From: Asticcacaulis tiandongensis
GTDB taxonomy: Bacteria > Pseudomonadota > Alphaproteobacteria > Caulobacterales > Caulobacteraceae
NCBI RefSeq assembly: GCF_006475605.1
Contig: NZ_ML636837.1
Coordinates: 682,046-746,045 of the forward strand
Direction: 5' to 3'
DNA: 64,000 nt
Shown: piece by piece, positions 24,364 through 34,214 of the stretch
Numbering within the stretch: position 1 is the first letter of the stretch
Layout: every line of letters begins with the position of its first letter
Made by a program: the position numbers and the translations under genes
Notes under the pieces: model-generated
Databases searched by the model: none
Told to the model about the DNA's origin: nothing
What the model saw: only the letters and a program-made list of their open reading frames with translations

Positions 24364-26433
24364 ATGTCTCGTCTGTCGTCTTGTCTGTTCTGCTCGTTTC
24401 TGGCGCTTGGGGCCAGTGTGCCGGTTCTGGTTATGGCGGGAGGGGCTTTGGCGCAGACAGTGGCTGAGGATGAGGTCACCGAGATTATCGTCACCGGCAC
24501 GGCCTATGGCGTTTCCAAACATGCCCTGACCAGCAATGTCGATGTACTGACGCGCAATCATTTGAGCGAAAAACCGGCGCAGGGGCTGGGGGATCTGCTG
24601 GCTGGTTTGCCGGGGGTGCGGTCATCGAATTTTGCGCCCGGTGCCAGCCGTCCGGTTATTCGTGGTCTGGATGGGTTTCGCGTGCTGGTGCTGAATAATG
24701 GCATGGGGTCGGTCGATGCCTCGGCCATGTCGCCGGATCACGCGGTCGGTACCGATCCGCTTGAGGCGCAGCGTATTGAGGTGCTCAGGGGGCCGTCGGC
24801 GCTGATCTATGGCGGCAATGCCATTGGCGGCGTCGTCAATATTATCGACGACCGGATTGCCACGACGCCCGTCAAAAACGGCGTTGAAGGCCGCGCCACG
24901 GCACAGGTATCGAGCGGCAATAACGGCAAGCAGTTAGGGATCAATGCGAAGATCGGTGACGGGCCGGTGGTGGTGACCTTTGATGTGCTGCGCCGAAAAA
25001 GTGATGACTATGAAACCCCGGTCGGGCCGGAGTCGCGCTATCTGACTGATCTGGAGGGCGAAGAACCGGACAGCGCCCGCCGTCAGGGCAATTCGGGCGT
25101 TGATCTGAAAAACTACGGGGCCGGGATTTCCTTTGTCGGTGCATCCGGCTTTGTCGGGCTGGCGGTTAAAAAAACTGATAGCCGCTATGGCGTGCCGGGC
25201 CATGTGCATGCCCATGAGGAGGACGCACATGATCACGACCACGACCACGACCATGAGGAACACGGCGACGAGGGTGTGACCATTGGGCTGAAGCAGACCC
25301 GCTATGATGTGCGTTCCGGACTGGATGTCGCCTTTGCCGGTTTCAACCGCATTGAGGTTGATGCGGGCTATACCGATTATCAGCACACGGAATATGAAGG
25401 TCATGAGGTCGGTACACAGTTCTTCTCGGAAGGCTATGAGGTGCGGGCCAATCTGATCCGCCGCCAGATGGGGGCTTTGAGCGGGGCGGTGGGCTTAAGT
25501 CTGTCTGAACGCGATTTCGAGGCGCAGGGCGATGAGGCCTTTGTGCCGTCAAGCACGACGAAGGATGCCGGTATCTATGGGCAGTTCCGCTGGGATCGTG
25601 AGGTCTGGGGGCTTGAGGGCGGGGTGCGGGTCGATCGCAAGACGGTCAGCGCGACAGGCTTTTCACGCGATTTCGATAATCTGTCGGTGTCGGCGGGCAG
25701 TTTCTGGCGTCCCAATGACCATGCGTTTTTTGGCCTGAGCCTGACGCGGTCTGAGCGCGCGCCTTCGGATGTGGAACTGCTGGCCAACGGGCCCCATGTC
25801 GGCACAGGTGCCTATGAGGTGGGCGACGTGACGCTGAACAGCGAGGTCGGCACCAGCCTTGAGCTAACCGGTCACTGGACGGCGGATGAGCACACGGCCT
25901 TCACCATCGATGCGCATATTTTCGCCAGCCGCTTTGAGGACTATATCGATCTGCGCCCGACCGGTGCGGAAGAAGACCATCTGCCGGTCTATCAGTTTGT
26001 TCAGACCGATGCCGATTTCCACGGCTTTGAGCTGGAGGTCGGGCGTGACCTGTGGAGCCGTGGTGCGCAGTCCTTACGGTTTGAAGCCACCTATGACTAT
26101 GTGCGCGGCAAGAGCGACCTGGGCAATGTGGCGCGGATATCGCCGTCTGCACTAACAGGGCGGCTGGAGTATGAAGGGGTTAAGTGGCGCAGTCAGGTTG
26201 AGGTGCGCCACGTGCGCGATGCCGACAAGAATCTGGCGGAATTTGAGACCGCGACCGAGGGCTATACGCTGGTCAACCTGTTTGCGGCCTATCATATCGC
26301 GCCGTCCGTGTCGCTGTTTGGCGAGGTGCGCAATATCGGCGATGTCGAGATTCGCGAGCATGTGTCTGTGCAGAAGCATCGCGTGGTCGGGGCCGGGCGC
26401 AGCCTGCGTACGGGACTGGTGTACCGATTCTGA
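24364..26433 (+). CDS. ZnuD-like TonB-dependent zinc receptor with His-rich loop
   Basis: A 689-residue outer-membrane receptor. GGAG six bases before the ATG at 24364 favours this start over 24346. A signal peptide (to GGALAQ) is followed by a TonB-box-like EIIVTGTA, a plug domain (about residues 50-160: VDVLTRNHL, GVRSSNFAPGASRPVIRGLDG, IEVLRGPSALIYGGNAIGGVVNII) and a 22-strand barrel ending in ...RTGLVYRF. Residues 280-303 form a loop dominated by His, Asp and Glu (HDHDHDHDHEEH), as in neisserial ZnuD. With the adjacent zur and operator, zinc uptake is the natural reading. Confidence 0.88.
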   Translation: MSRLSSCLFCSFLALGASVPVLVMAGGALAQTVAEDEVTEIIVTGTAYGVSKHALTSNVDVLTRNHLSEKPAQGLGDLLAGLPGVRSSNFAPGASRPVIRGLDGFRVLVLNNGMGSVDASAMSPDHAVGTDPLEAQRIEVLRGPSALIYGGNAIGGVVNIIDDRIATTPVKNGVEGRATAQVSSGNNGKQLGINAKIGDGPVVVTFDVLRRKSDDYETPVGPESRYLTDLEGEEPDSARRQGNSGVDLKNYGAGISFVGASGFVGLAVKKTDSRYGVPGHVHAHEEDAHDHDHDHDHEEHGDEGVTIGLKQTRYDVRSGLDVAFAGFNRIEVDAGYTDYQHTEYEGHEVGTQFFSEGYEVRANLIRRQMGALSGAVGLSLSERDFEAQGDEAFVPSSTTKDAGIYGQFRWDREVWGLEGGVRVDRKTVSATGFSRDFDNLSVSAGSFWRPNDHAFFGLSLTRSERAPSDVELLANGPHVGTGAYEVGDVTLNSEVGTSLELTGHWTADEHTAFTIDAHIFASRFEDYIDLRPTGAEEDHLPVYQFVQTDADFHGFELEVGRDLWSRGAQSLRFEATYDYVRGKSDLGNVARISPSALTGRLEYEGVKWRSQVEVRHVRDADKNLAEFETATEGYTLVNLFAAYHIAPSVSLFGEVRNIGDVEIREHVSVQKHRVVGAGRSLRTGLVYRF

Positions 26434-26582
26434 TTACAGGGGGCCGGATGCTCCTCTGCCCCCTGTCTAAGTCACGGCAGGGTGTATGGCGGCGGAATAT
26501 CAGACAATATCTTGCGTAAGGGCCTAAGCTTGCGCTAGAAGCGATGTTCCTTAGTTTCACACATTAACGATAAAGAGCGATT

Positions 26583-27383
26583 ATGGTTGACCAAGCGCCT
26601 CAGGATCAGAACCTGCTGACAGGGAATGTACTGTTTTATAAAAACCCCGAGCCTCTGAGCCTCGAAGCGCACGGTGCGCTTGGCATCAGTGCTTCGACGA
26701 CGCCGCATGCCTTTGTGGCGGAAACCAATGTAGTGCCTTTGACGGTTGCGGAATTCCCGGCCGCTTCTTTGAGCTATCCGATCGTGTTCATCGGTGACAC
26801 CCGTATGCCCGTAGCGGCCATGGGGCTGGCCAGCGGTCAGAACATGTTTGTGTCGCCTGAAGGTGTGTTCCGTCCGGACGCCTATCTGCCGGCGTTTGCG
26901 CGTCGTTATCCCTTCGTTTTTGCTAACGACGATCAGGATCAGCGCATGATCCTGTGTGTCGATACGCAAGCTTCGGTGATCACCGCCACTAACCCTGACG
27001 TGCCTTTCTTTGAAGGTGGCAAGCCGACAGCTTTTGTCGATAACGCCATGCAGTTCTGCACGGACTTTGAAAACGAGCGCCGCCGCACCGAGTCTTTCGT
27101 CAATCTGCTGAAAGAACTTGATCTGCTGGCCCCGCGCGAAACCCTGTACCGCCCGAACAACCCCGATGGGACGCAAGGTGAGCCGCAAAAGATCGCCGAA
27201 TATTTCGCGGTTGATGAAGCCAAGCTCAACGCCCTTTCGGGTGAAAAGCTGGTGGAACTGCGTGACAATGGCGCTTTGATGCATATCTATGCGCACCTGA
27301 CCTCGCTTCTGTCGTGGGACAAGCTGATTGCCCTGACGATCGAGCGTAACAATCAGGCACCGGCTCCGGCCAACGTCAACTAA
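26583..27383 (+). CDS. SapC family protein
   Basis: A 266-residue protein of the SapC family (PF07277): PLSLEAHGALGIS, ANFVPLTVAEFP-type VVPLTVAEFPAASLSYPIVF, YLPAFARRYPFVFAND, ILCVDTQASVI, FFEGGKPTAFVDNAMQFCTDFE and a C-terminal helical ALMHIYAHLTSLLSWDKL. The name derives from a Campylobacter S-layer locus, but these alphaproteobacterial proteins lack signal peptides and their role is unknown; they often accompany TonB receptors and sugar-related genes. A terminator follows directly. Confidence 0.88.
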   Translation: MVDQAPQDQNLLTGNVLFYKNPEPLSLEAHGALGISASTTPHAFVAETNVVPLTVAEFPAASLSYPIVFIGDTRMPVAAMGLASGQNMFVSPEGVFRPDAYLPAFARRYPFVFANDDQDQRMILCVDTQASVITATNPDVPFFEGGKPTAFVDNAMQFCTDFENERRRTESFVNLLKELDLLAPRETLYRPNNPDGTQGEPQKIAEYFAVDEAKLNALSGEKLVELRDNGALMHIYAHLTSLLSWDKLIALTIERNNQAPAPANVN

Positions 27384-27407
27384 GCCGTTTGGTCTGACGA
27401 TAATCTC

Positions 27408-27437
27408 AAAGCCCCGAAGGTGACTTCGGGGCTTTTT
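27408..27437 (+). terminator. Rho-independent terminator after sapC
   Basis: AAAGCCCCGAAG, loop GTGA, CTTCGGGGCTTT then U-tract. About 25 bases past the stop. Confidence 0.93.
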
Positions 27438-27528
27438 GTTTGCGCATTTCAGGCTTTGTCATCAAACTGTTGCGCGGCGGGATTACTCGGCGGGTATGTT
27501 TGGCGTTATTGCCGTGAAAGGATAGCGA

Positions 27529-28971
27529 ATGCGTATTTTCACTCCTATGGTGGTTGGTTTAGCGCTGGGGGCCCTGACGGTCACCGGTGCCATGGCACAG
27601 GAAACGCCTAAGCGGGCGAAGAACGTCATTGTCATGATTTCCGACGGGGCCAGCCCGAACACCTGGGACGCGGCCAGCTTTTACAGGTTTGGCGGACGTG
27701 GAAAGGAAGCCTACGACAAGTTTGATGTAAAGCTCTATGCTTCAACCCATCCGCTGAATACATCGGGTACGCCGACCCTTAGTAATGAAGGCGCTGTGAC
27801 CTTTGATCCTGAGCGTATCTGGGATGATGCGAAAAGTGACAGCGTCTACAAAGGCGGCACGGTTGGTGATTTTAAAGGCTTTTTCACCGGCTATGACTAT
27901 GCGCGCACTAATGTCACCGACTCGGCAGCCGCAGCGACCGCTTTGGCGTCAGGCCATAAGACCTATAACAGCGCCATTAACTGGTCGAACAATGACCAGA
28001 AGCTGAAGCACATCGGGGAATATACGGTCGAAAGCGGTCGGGCTTTGGGCGTTATTTCTTCGGTTCAGATAAGCCATGCGACCCCTGCCGGTTTTCTGGC
28101 GCACAATATCAACCGGAATAACTATGCCGAAATCGGGCGGGAGATTGTTACCTCCGGTCTGGCGACGGTGGTCATGGGGGCGGGGCATCCGTACTTTGAC
28201 AGCGATGGCAAGCCGGTAGCCGAACCAGCTGAGGCGGCGTTTCGTTATGTCGGCGGTAAGGACGTCTGGGGTGACCTCAAGGCCGGAAAAACGCCTTACA
28301 AGCTGATTGAAACCAAGGCTGATTTTGAGGCTCTGGCTGACGGGAAGCTTGATTTTAAGGGCAAGTCGAAAATCCTTGGGACGGTGCAGAACAATGCCAC
28401 GCTGCAATATTCGCGTTCGGGCCTGACAGCGGGTGACAAGCTTGAGAACCAGCCTGATCTGGCGACCATGACACGCGGGGCGCTCAATGTATTGTCTAAG
28501 GACGAGGACGGCTTCTTCCTGATGGTCGAAGGCGGGGCCGTGGACTGGGCGGCGCATGCCAATAATCTGCCGCGTCTGGTGGAGGAGCAGGTTGACTTCA
28601 ATCTGGCGGTCGAAGCGGCGGTGAAATGGGTCGAGGCCAACAGTTCGTGGGATGAGACCCTGATCATTGTTACCACCGATCATGGCAACGGCCTGCTGCT
28701 GGGGCCGGATTCGGGCGACAAGGCCCATTCGCCTATCATCAGTCAGGGACGGGGTAGTTTGCCGCTGGTGCGCTGGCATACGGATAACCATACGCGGGAA
28801 CTGGTGCCACTGTTCGCCAAGGGCGCGGGGTCGGATTACTTCCTGAAAGTGGCGAAGAAGCATGATGGTCTGGCGCGCTATGATGTGCCGGAAACAAGCT
28901 GGTATTATGTCGATAATACGGATGTGTTCCGTGCGGCGGCCAATGCCTTTGGTATTGAGGTGGCTAAGTAA
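27529..28971 (+). CDS. Periplasmic alkaline phosphatase (PhoA family)
   Basis: A 480-residue secreted phosphomonoesterase. A signal peptide (MRIFTPMVVGLALGALTVTGAMAQ) precedes the PF00245 fold: the first metal ligand in VIVMISDGASPNT (about residue 38), the nucleophile region TNVTDSAAAATALASGHKT (serine at about residue 131), MVEGGAVDWAAHANN and TTDHGNG, which carry the other Zn/Mg ligands, and HTDNHTRELVPLFAKG. GGAT five bases before the ATG is a modest ribosome site. Monocistronic; a bidirectional terminator follows. Substrate and phosphate regulation cannot be read from the sequence. Confidence 0.92.
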   Translation: MRIFTPMVVGLALGALTVTGAMAQETPKRAKNVIVMISDGASPNTWDAASFYRFGGRGKEAYDKFDVKLYASTHPLNTSGTPTLSNEGAVTFDPERIWDDAKSDSVYKGGTVGDFKGFFTGYDYARTNVTDSAAAATALASGHKTYNSAINWSNNDQKLKHIGEYTVESGRALGVISSVQISHATPAGFLAHNINRNNYAEIGREIVTSGLATVVMGAGHPYFDSDGKPVAEPAEAAFRYVGGKDVWGDLKAGKTPYKLIETKADFEALADGKLDFKGKSKILGTVQNNATLQYSRSGLTAGDKLENQPDLATMTRGALNVLSKDEDGFFLMVEGGAVDWAAHANNLPRLVEEQVDFNLAVEAAVKWVEANSSWDETLIIVTTDHGNGLLLGPDSGDKAHSPIISQGRGSLPLVRWHTDNHTRELVPLFAKGAGSDYFLKVAKKHDGLARYDVPETSWYYVDNTDVFRAAANAFGIEVAK

Positions 28972-28982
28972 TCAGGGGGTTA

Positions 28983-29021
28983 CCCCTCGTCCCGGCCCTC
29001 TACCCGGAAAGGAGAGGGAGG
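28983..29021. repeat. RIME-like palindrome, diverged simple type
   Basis: CCCCTCGTCCCGGCCCTC, a short loop, then GGAGAGGGAGG. It lies directly before the phosphatase terminator. Confidence 0.6.
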
Positions 29022-29025
29022 ATAA

Positions 29026-29064
29026 AAAAAGCGGAGACACAGGGAATGTGTCTCCGCTTTTTAT
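29026..29064. terminator. Bidirectional terminator after the alkaline phosphatase
   Basis: Perfect arms AAAGCGGAGACAC (29028-29040) and GTGTCTCCGCTTT (29048-29060), flanked by an A-run and a T-run. Confidence 0.92.
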
Positions 29065-29071
29065 CTAAATG

Positions 29072-29123
29072 CCCCCTCCGTCAGCGACTTCGCGCTGACA
29101 CCTCCCCCGTAAACAGGGGAGGA
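29072..29123. repeat. RIME-like double-hairpin repeat
   Basis: CCCCCTCC, inner hairpin GTCAGCG/CGCTGAC, ACCTCCCC, loop CGTAAACA, GGGGAGG. Its inner hairpin equals that of 13513 and its outer loop equals that of 34112: a mosaic of the two. Confidence 0.78.
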
Positions 29124-29162
29124 TGTAAGGGGATGGACGATGTTTCACACCTCAGGGCTGAT

Positions 29163-29240
29163 GGGTGCAGGGCCTGAGGCCCTGCTTTTATCCTGTCGCG
29201 CATCTTACCCGAAAACCGGTTTCCACTTTTCGGGATGCGC
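29163..29240 (-). repeat. Tandem hairpins behind carB (variable-arm element G and GC hairpin)
   Basis: 29198-29240 touches the carB stop: arms GCGCATC (29198-29204) and GATGCGC (29234-29240) around the interior CCGAAAACCGGTTTCC then ACTTTTCGG, which I recognise as a repeat interior widespread in alphaproteobacteria (often with other arms). Twelve bases further is the perfect GCAGGGCC/GGCCCTGC hairpin (29167-29185), also present behind ydbL. Confidence 0.75.
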
Positions 29241-32200
29241 TTAGGCGTATTCCTGAATGGAACGGACATCCAGTTCACCGTTGGCCGTAGCGGCAATGGC
29301 GCGGGCGGCGGCGAGCGCGCCATTGGCTGTGGTGTAGTAGGGAATCTTCATCATCAGGGTCGTGCGGCGGATCGAGAAGGAATCAAGCAGGGCCTGCTTA
29401 CCTTCGGTGGTGTTGAACACCAGAGCGATGTCGCCGTTTTTGATGGCATCCAGAATGTTCGGACGGCCCTCAAGTACCTTTTTGATGCGTTCTACCTTAA
29501 GGCCGTTTTCCGCCAGATAGTCCGCCGTGCCACCGGTGGCGACGATCTCAAAGCCGAGACCGGTCAGGGTCTTGGCGGCTTCGAGGATGACCGGCTTGTC
29601 CTGATCCTTGACCGAGACAAACACCTTGCCTTTGGTCGGCAGCTTGACGCTTGAGCCTAACTGCGCCTTGGCGAAGGCACGGGCAAAGGCGTCGAGAATG
29701 GTTTCGCCTTCACGCACCCAGTCAAGACCCATCACCTCACCGGTCGAACGCATCTCAGGGCCAAGCACCGTATCGACATTGGCGAAGCGGGCGAACGGGA
29801 AGACGGCTTCCTTCACGGCCACGTGGTTGTAGTCGCGTGGTGTCAGACCAAAACCGGCCAGAGGCTCATTGGCCATGACCTTGGCAGCGATACCAGCCAG
29901 AGGCTGACCGAGCGTCTTGGCGACAAACGGCACGGTACGCGAGGCGCGCGGGTTGACTTCGAGGACGAAGATTTCCGGGTTGGTGTAGGGGTTCAGGATA
30001 GCGAACTGAACGTTCATCAGACCTTTGACGTTCAGGGCGCGGGCCAGTTCAACGGTCTGACGCTCAAGCTCCTTGACGGTTTCAGGCTTAAGCGAGAAGG
30101 GCGGCAGAGAACAGGCGGAGTCGCCCGAGTGCACACCGGCTTCTTCGATATGTTCCATGATGCCCGCAACAAACACGTCACCGGAACCGTCGGCCAGCGC
30201 ATCGGCATCGACTTCGATGGCCGCGCTGAGATACTGATCGATCAGGACGGGGGAGTCGCCCGATACCTGAACCGCTTCACGCACATAGCGGGTCAGTTGC
30301 TCGTCGTCGCGAATGATTTCCATCGCACGGCCACCCAGCACATAGGACGGGCGGATAACGATCGGATAGCCAACCTTATGGGCCGCGGCGAAGGCTTCTT
30401 CGGGGGTGCGGGCAATGGCGTTGACCGGCTGTTTCAGGTTGATCTGTTGCAGCAGTTGCTGGAAGCGTTCGCGGTCTTCGGCCAGATCGATAGCGTCTGG
30501 TGAGGTGCCGAGGATGGGGATGCCTTCGTCCTCAAGCGCCTGCGCCAGTTTCAGAGGCGTCTGGCCACCAAACTGAACAACAACACCGGCCAGTTCGCCG
30601 GAGGATTGTTCAACGGCGATCAGTTCCAGCACGTCTTCGGCGGTCAGGGGCTCGAAGTACAGGCGGTCAGAGGTGTCATAGTCAGTCGAAACCGTCTCGG
30701 GGTTACAGTTGACCATGATGGCTTCGATGCCGAGTTGCTTATAGGCAAAGGCGGCATGACAGCAGCAGTAGTCGAACTCGATGCCCTGACCAATACGGTT
30801 GGGGCCGCCCCCCAGGATGATCGCCTTCTTGCGGTCGGACGGCTGAGCTTCGCACTCAGGTGTTTGGCCGAGCGCACCGGTTTCGTAGGTCGAATACATA
30901 TAGGCCGTCGAGGACGCAAATTCGGCGGCGCAGGTATCGATGCGCTTGAAGACCGGACGCACGTTCAGGCCGCGACGGTGGGCGCGAACGTCTTTCTCGC
31001 TCTGGCCCGTCAGCTTGGCCAGACGCACATCCGAGAAGCCGAGACCTTTGAGGCGGCGCATGTCGGCGGCGTCCTTAGGCAGGCCGAGCGCGCCGATTTT
31101 GGCTTCTTCAGCGACGATGGTTTCAATCTGGCGCAGGAACCACGGCTCATACAGGCAGGCGGCCTGAATGTCTTCGACCGATAGGCCGTGACGAAAGGCC
31201 TGAGCAATGACGCGCAGGCGGTCAGGCGTCGGGCGACCGAGTTCGCGGATGACGGCTTCCTTGACGGCTTGCTTGTCCTGAGCATCGGCACCGGGGATGG
31301 CGACCTCATCAAAGCCTGACAGGCCGGTTTCCAGACCGCGCAGGGCCTTTTGTACCGATTCAGCAAAGGTACGGCCAATGGCCATGACCTCACCGACCGA
31401 CTTCATGGAGGTGCCGAGCAGTGGCTCAGAGCCGGGGTATTTCTCAAAGGCAAAACGCGGGATCTTGGTGACCACATAGTCGATTGACGGCTCAAAGGAG
31501 GCCGGTGTCACCTTGGTAATGTCGTTTTGCAATTCATCAAGCGTAAAGCCGACGGCCAGCTTGGCGGCGATCTTAGCGATGGGGAAGCCGGTAGCCTTGG
31601 AGGCCAGAGCGGAAGAGCGCGATACGCGCGGGTTCATCTCGATGACGATCATGCGGCCATCGGCAGGGTTAAGCGCGAACTGTACGTTCGAGCCGCCGGT
31701 TTCAACGCCGATTTCACGCAGCACCGCCAGCGAGGCCGAACGCATGATCTGATATTCCTTGTCGGTCAGGGTCAGGGCAGGGGCGACGGTGATCGAATCG
31801 CCGGTATGCACGCCCATCGGATCGACGTTTTCAATCGAACAGACGATAATGCAGTTGTCCGCCTTGTCGCGGACGACTTCCATTTCGTATTCTTTCCAGC
31901 CGACGATGGATTCTTCGATCAGGACTTCGGTGGTCGGCGACAGATCAAGGCCGCGCTCGACGATTTCCTTGAACTCTTCCTGATTGTAGGCAATGCCGCC
32001 GCCGGTACCGGCCAGCGTAAAGGACGGGCGGATAACCGCCGGCAGGCCACCAATGAATTTCAGAGCTTCGACCGCTTCGTCCCAGGTGTGGGCGACGGCG
32101 GATTTGGCCGATTCGAGGCCCAGCTTGTCCATGGCTTCGCGGAACTTCTGGCGGTCCTCGGCCTTGTCGATGACCTCGGCCTTGGCGCCGATCATTTCGA

Positions 32201-32537
32201 CATTGTATTTTTTGAGGATGCCCGCCTCATCGAGCGCCAGCGCCGTATTCAGCGCCGTCTGGCCACCCATGGTCGGCAGGAGCGCGTCGGGGCGTTCCTT
32301 GGCAATGATCTTTTCAACGAACTCAGGGGTGATCGGTTCGATATAGGTCGCATCGGCCACGTCCGGATCGGTCATGATCGTCGCCGGGTTCGAATTGACC
32401 AGAATGATGCGGTAGCCTTCTTCGCGCAAAGCCTTACAGGCCTGAACGCCGGAATAGTCGAACTCACAGGCCTGACCGATAACAATAGGCCCTGCACCGA
32501 TAATGAGGATGGACTTAATGTCTGTACGTTTGGGCAT
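29241..32537 (-). CDS. carB: Carbamoyl-phosphate synthase large subunit CarB
   Basis: CarB makes carbamoyl phosphate from bicarbonate, ATP and ammonia delivered by CarA, feeding arginine and pyrimidine synthesis. The 1098-residue protein has the two homologous ATP-grasp halves (about 1-550 and 551-930), each with an ATP-grasp signature region such as [18 protein letters not shown] and [19 protein letters not shown], and a C-terminal MGS-like allosteric domain from about 945 ([13 protein letters not shown]..., TGGTADYL). It follows carA by 140 bases that include a hairpin with TGCTTTAG/CTAAAGCA arms just past the carA stop. Confidence 0.97.
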   Translation of the reverse strand: MPKRTDIKSILIIGAGPIVIGQACEFDYSGVQACKALREEGYRIILVNSNPATIMTDPDVADATYIEPITPEFVEKIIAKERPDALLPTMGGQTALNTALALDEAGILKKYNVEMIGAKAEVIDKAEDRQKFREAMDKLGLESAKSAVAHTWDEAVEALKFIGGLPAVIRPSFTLAGTGGGIAYNQEEFKEIVERGLDLSPTTEVLIEESIVGWKEYEMEVVRDKADNCIIVCSIENVDPMGVHTGDSITVAPALTLTDKEYQIMRSASLAVLREIGVETGGSNVQFALNPADGRMIVIEMNPRVSRSSALASKATGFPIAKIAAKLAVGFTLDELQNDITKVTPASFEPSIDYVVTKIPRFAFEKYPGSEPLLGTSMKSVGEVMAIGRTFAESVQKALRGLETGLSGFDEVAIPGADAQDKQAVKEAVIRELGRPTPDRLRVIAQAFRHGLSVEDIQAACLYEPWFLRQIETIVAEEAKIGALGLPKDAADMRRLKGLGFSDVRLAKLTGQSEKDVRAHRRGLNVRPVFKRIDTCAAEFASSTAYMYSTYETGALGQTPECEAQPSDRKKAIILGGGPNRIGQGIEFDYCCCHAAFAYKQLGIEAIMVNCNPETVSTDYDTSDRLYFEPLTAEDVLELIAVEQSSGELAGVVVQFGGQTPLKLAQALEDEGIPILGTSPDAIDLAEDRERFQQLLQQINLKQPVNAIARTPEEAFAAAHKVGYPIVIRPSYVLGGRAMEIIRDDEQLTRYVREAVQVSGDSPVLIDQYLSAAIEVDADALADGSGDVFVAGIMEHIEEAGVHSGDSACSLPPFSLKPETVKELERQTVELARALNVKGLMNVQFAILNPYTNPEIFVLEVNPRASRTVPFVAKTLGQPLAGIAAKVMANEPLAGFGLTPRDYNHVAVKEAVFPFARFANVDTVLGPEMRSTGEVMGLDWVREGETILDAFARAFAKAQLGSSVKLPTKGKVFVSVKDQDKPVILEAAKTLTGLGFEIVATGGTADYLAENGLKVERIKKVLEGRPNILDAIKNGDIALVFNTTEGKQALLDSFSIRRTTLMMKIPYYTTANGALAAARAIAATANGELDVRSIQEYA

Positions 32538-32640
32538 GGTCGGTCTTTCGTCTTAATCGGTGCGTACACAAGCTTGCACAAAGAGCGGGCAGTAAAACTT
32601 ACTGTCCGGTGCGGCTATTTTTGTTTTCAGGCTAAGGGGG

Positions 32641-32670
32641 TGCTTTAGAGCCTTGGGGACGCTAAAGCAA
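32641..32670 (-). terminator. Hairpin behind carA
   Basis: Perfect eight-base arms TGCTTTAG and CTAAAGCA around AGCCTTGGGGACG, about eight bases after the carA stop on the minus strand. No U-tract follows, so it may stabilise the mRNA or attenuate rather than end it. A second small hairpin (CAGTAA-AAC-TTACTG) lies near 32590-32604. Confidence 0.55.
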
Positions 32671-32677
32671 CCTCTAA

Positions 32678-33853
32678 TTAGGCGGGAACCCGTGCTTTAC
32701 GGATGTTGTCGGCGAAGCGTTCAAACAGGTAAAGGGAGTCGATCGGGCCGGGGGAGGCTTCGGGGTGGTGCTGCACCGAAAATACCGGTGCATTGGCCAG
32801 TGCGATGCCGCAGTTGGTGCCGTCAAACAGGGACACGTGCGTTTCGACTACGCCCTCAGGCAGCGAGTCGCGGTCAACGGCAAAGCCGTGGTTCATCGAC
32901 ACGATCTCGACCTTTGAGGTGGTGATGTCCTTTACGGGGTGGTTGGCGCCGTGGTGGCCCTGTTCCATCTTGAGGGTTTTGGCACCTAAGGCCAGCGCCA
33001 GAAGCTGGTGACCGAGGCAGATGCCAAATACCGGCACGCCGGAAGCCACGATCTTCTTGATTTCAGGCACGGCATATTCACCGGTCGCCGCCGGATCGCC
33101 GGGGCCGTTCGACAGAAGCACGCCATCGGGTTTCAAAGCCAGAATGTCTTCGGCGGAGGTTTTGGCGGGCACGATCTTTATTCTGGCACCGACATCATTG
33201 AGGGCGCGCAGGATGTTTTGCTTTACACCGTAATCGATGACGACCACGTTGAAGTCGCCGCCGTCATTGGATTTGAAGCCTTCGGCCCACGTCCATTGCT
33301 TGGTGGTGTAGGCAGCGGATTCAGCAACTGTGGCGTCCTTGGCCAGATCAAGGCCGACCAAGCCTGCCCAGTCAGCGGCTTTTTTCTGTAAGGCCGGAAT
33401 GTCGAACTTACCTTCGGGGTCGTGGGCAATAACGCCATGCGGCATGCCTTTTTCACGGATGCGACGTGTCAGAGCGCGGGTGTCTATGCCCGACAAGGCG
33501 ACAATGCCGCGTGACACCAGCCACTCATTGAAGGACAGTTCCGAACGCCAGTTGGCAGGCGGGGTCGGGGCGTCGCGGAAGATTGCACCCTTGGCGGCGT
33601 TTTTCGGATCGCTGCCCAGTTGTTCGACGTCTTCGGCATTGACGCCGACATTGCCGACATGCGGGAAGGTGAAGGTCACAATCTGATCCATATAGGACGG
33701 GTCGGTCAGGATTTCCTGATAACCGGTCATGGCGGTGTTGAAGCAGACTTCGCCGAGCGTGTCGCCGACAGCGCCTGCGCCGAAACCCTGATAGACCGTA
33801 CCATCGGCCAGAACCAGAACGCCGGTTACACCTTTTAACAGTTCAACGGACAT
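32678..33853 (-). CDS. carA: Carbamoyl-phosphate synthase small subunit CarA
   Basis: CarA hydrolyses glutamine and channels ammonia to CarB. The 391-residue protein has the CPSase small-chain domain ([39 protein letters not shown]) and a class I glutamine amidotransferase domain with the nucleophile in [16 protein letters not shown] (cysteine near residue 282) and the His-Glu pair in HHPEASPGP. It is the first gene of the carA-carB unit and faces away from dnaG. Confidence 0.97.
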   Translation of the reverse strand: MSVELLKGVTGVLVLADGTVYQGFGAGAVGDTLGEVCFNTAMTGYQEILTDPSYMDQIVTFTFPHVGNVGVNAEDVEQLGSDPKNAAKGAIFRDAPTPPANWRSELSFNEWLVSRGIVALSGIDTRALTRRIREKGMPHGVIAHDPEGKFDIPALQKKAADWAGLVGLDLAKDATVAESAAYTTKQWTWAEGFKSNDGGDFNVVVIDYGVKQNILRALNDVGARIKIVPAKTSAEDILALKPDGVLLSNGPGDPAATGEYAVPEIKKIVASGVPVFGICLGHQLLALALGAKTLKMEQGHHGANHPVKDITTSKVEIVSMNHGFAVDRDSLPEGVVETHVSLFDGTNCGIALANAPVFSVQHHPEASPGPIDSLYLFERFADNIRKARVPA

Positions 33854-34214
33854 GGGGGTTCACTCTCCTTGGGGGCGCATATGGGGCAGATTGCAGATAA
33901 ACGGCGGGACTCATAGGGATAATGCCCCGCGCGGTCAACGTGATTCCGTTCACGAAATACACAGTATTATTAGCACGTATCACTTCGGGGGTCTGTGGGG
34001 GACAGAGGCGCGAAAAAGAAGAAAAGCGCAAGGGGAAAGATGGAGGAGATAAAAAAGCAGGATGCCCCACTCTCCCTCCCGAGGCAGATCAGAGTTGAGA
34101 GTCACCTTTTGTCCCCTCTGGCCAGACAAGCTGGCCACCTCCCCCGTAAACAGGGGAGGAGGTAACAGGTGTTTTATGCCTTAACTTTGTGGGACAAAGG
34201 GGTATATGTAAGGC
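33854..34214. promoter_or_regulatory. Divergent region carA/dnaG
   Basis: About 360 bases without a gene. It should hold both promoters; 33950-33990 (CACAGTATTATTAGCACG) is the AT-richer part. 34112-34161 is a RIME-like double hairpin. No riboswitch or PyrR-like structure was recognised. Confidence 0.45.
34112..34161. repeat. RIME-like double-hairpin repeat with a different inner hairpin
   Basis: CCCCTCT, inner hairpin GGCCAG/CTGGCC, ACCTCCCCC, loop GTAAACA, GGGGAGG. Outer part identical to the copy at 29072, inner hairpin unrelated. Confidence 0.78.

Noticed and set aside
25195..25275. Tandem GAC-CAC repeat as a microsatellite
   Set aside because: It codes for the His/Asp loop of the zinc receptor, which explains it functionally.
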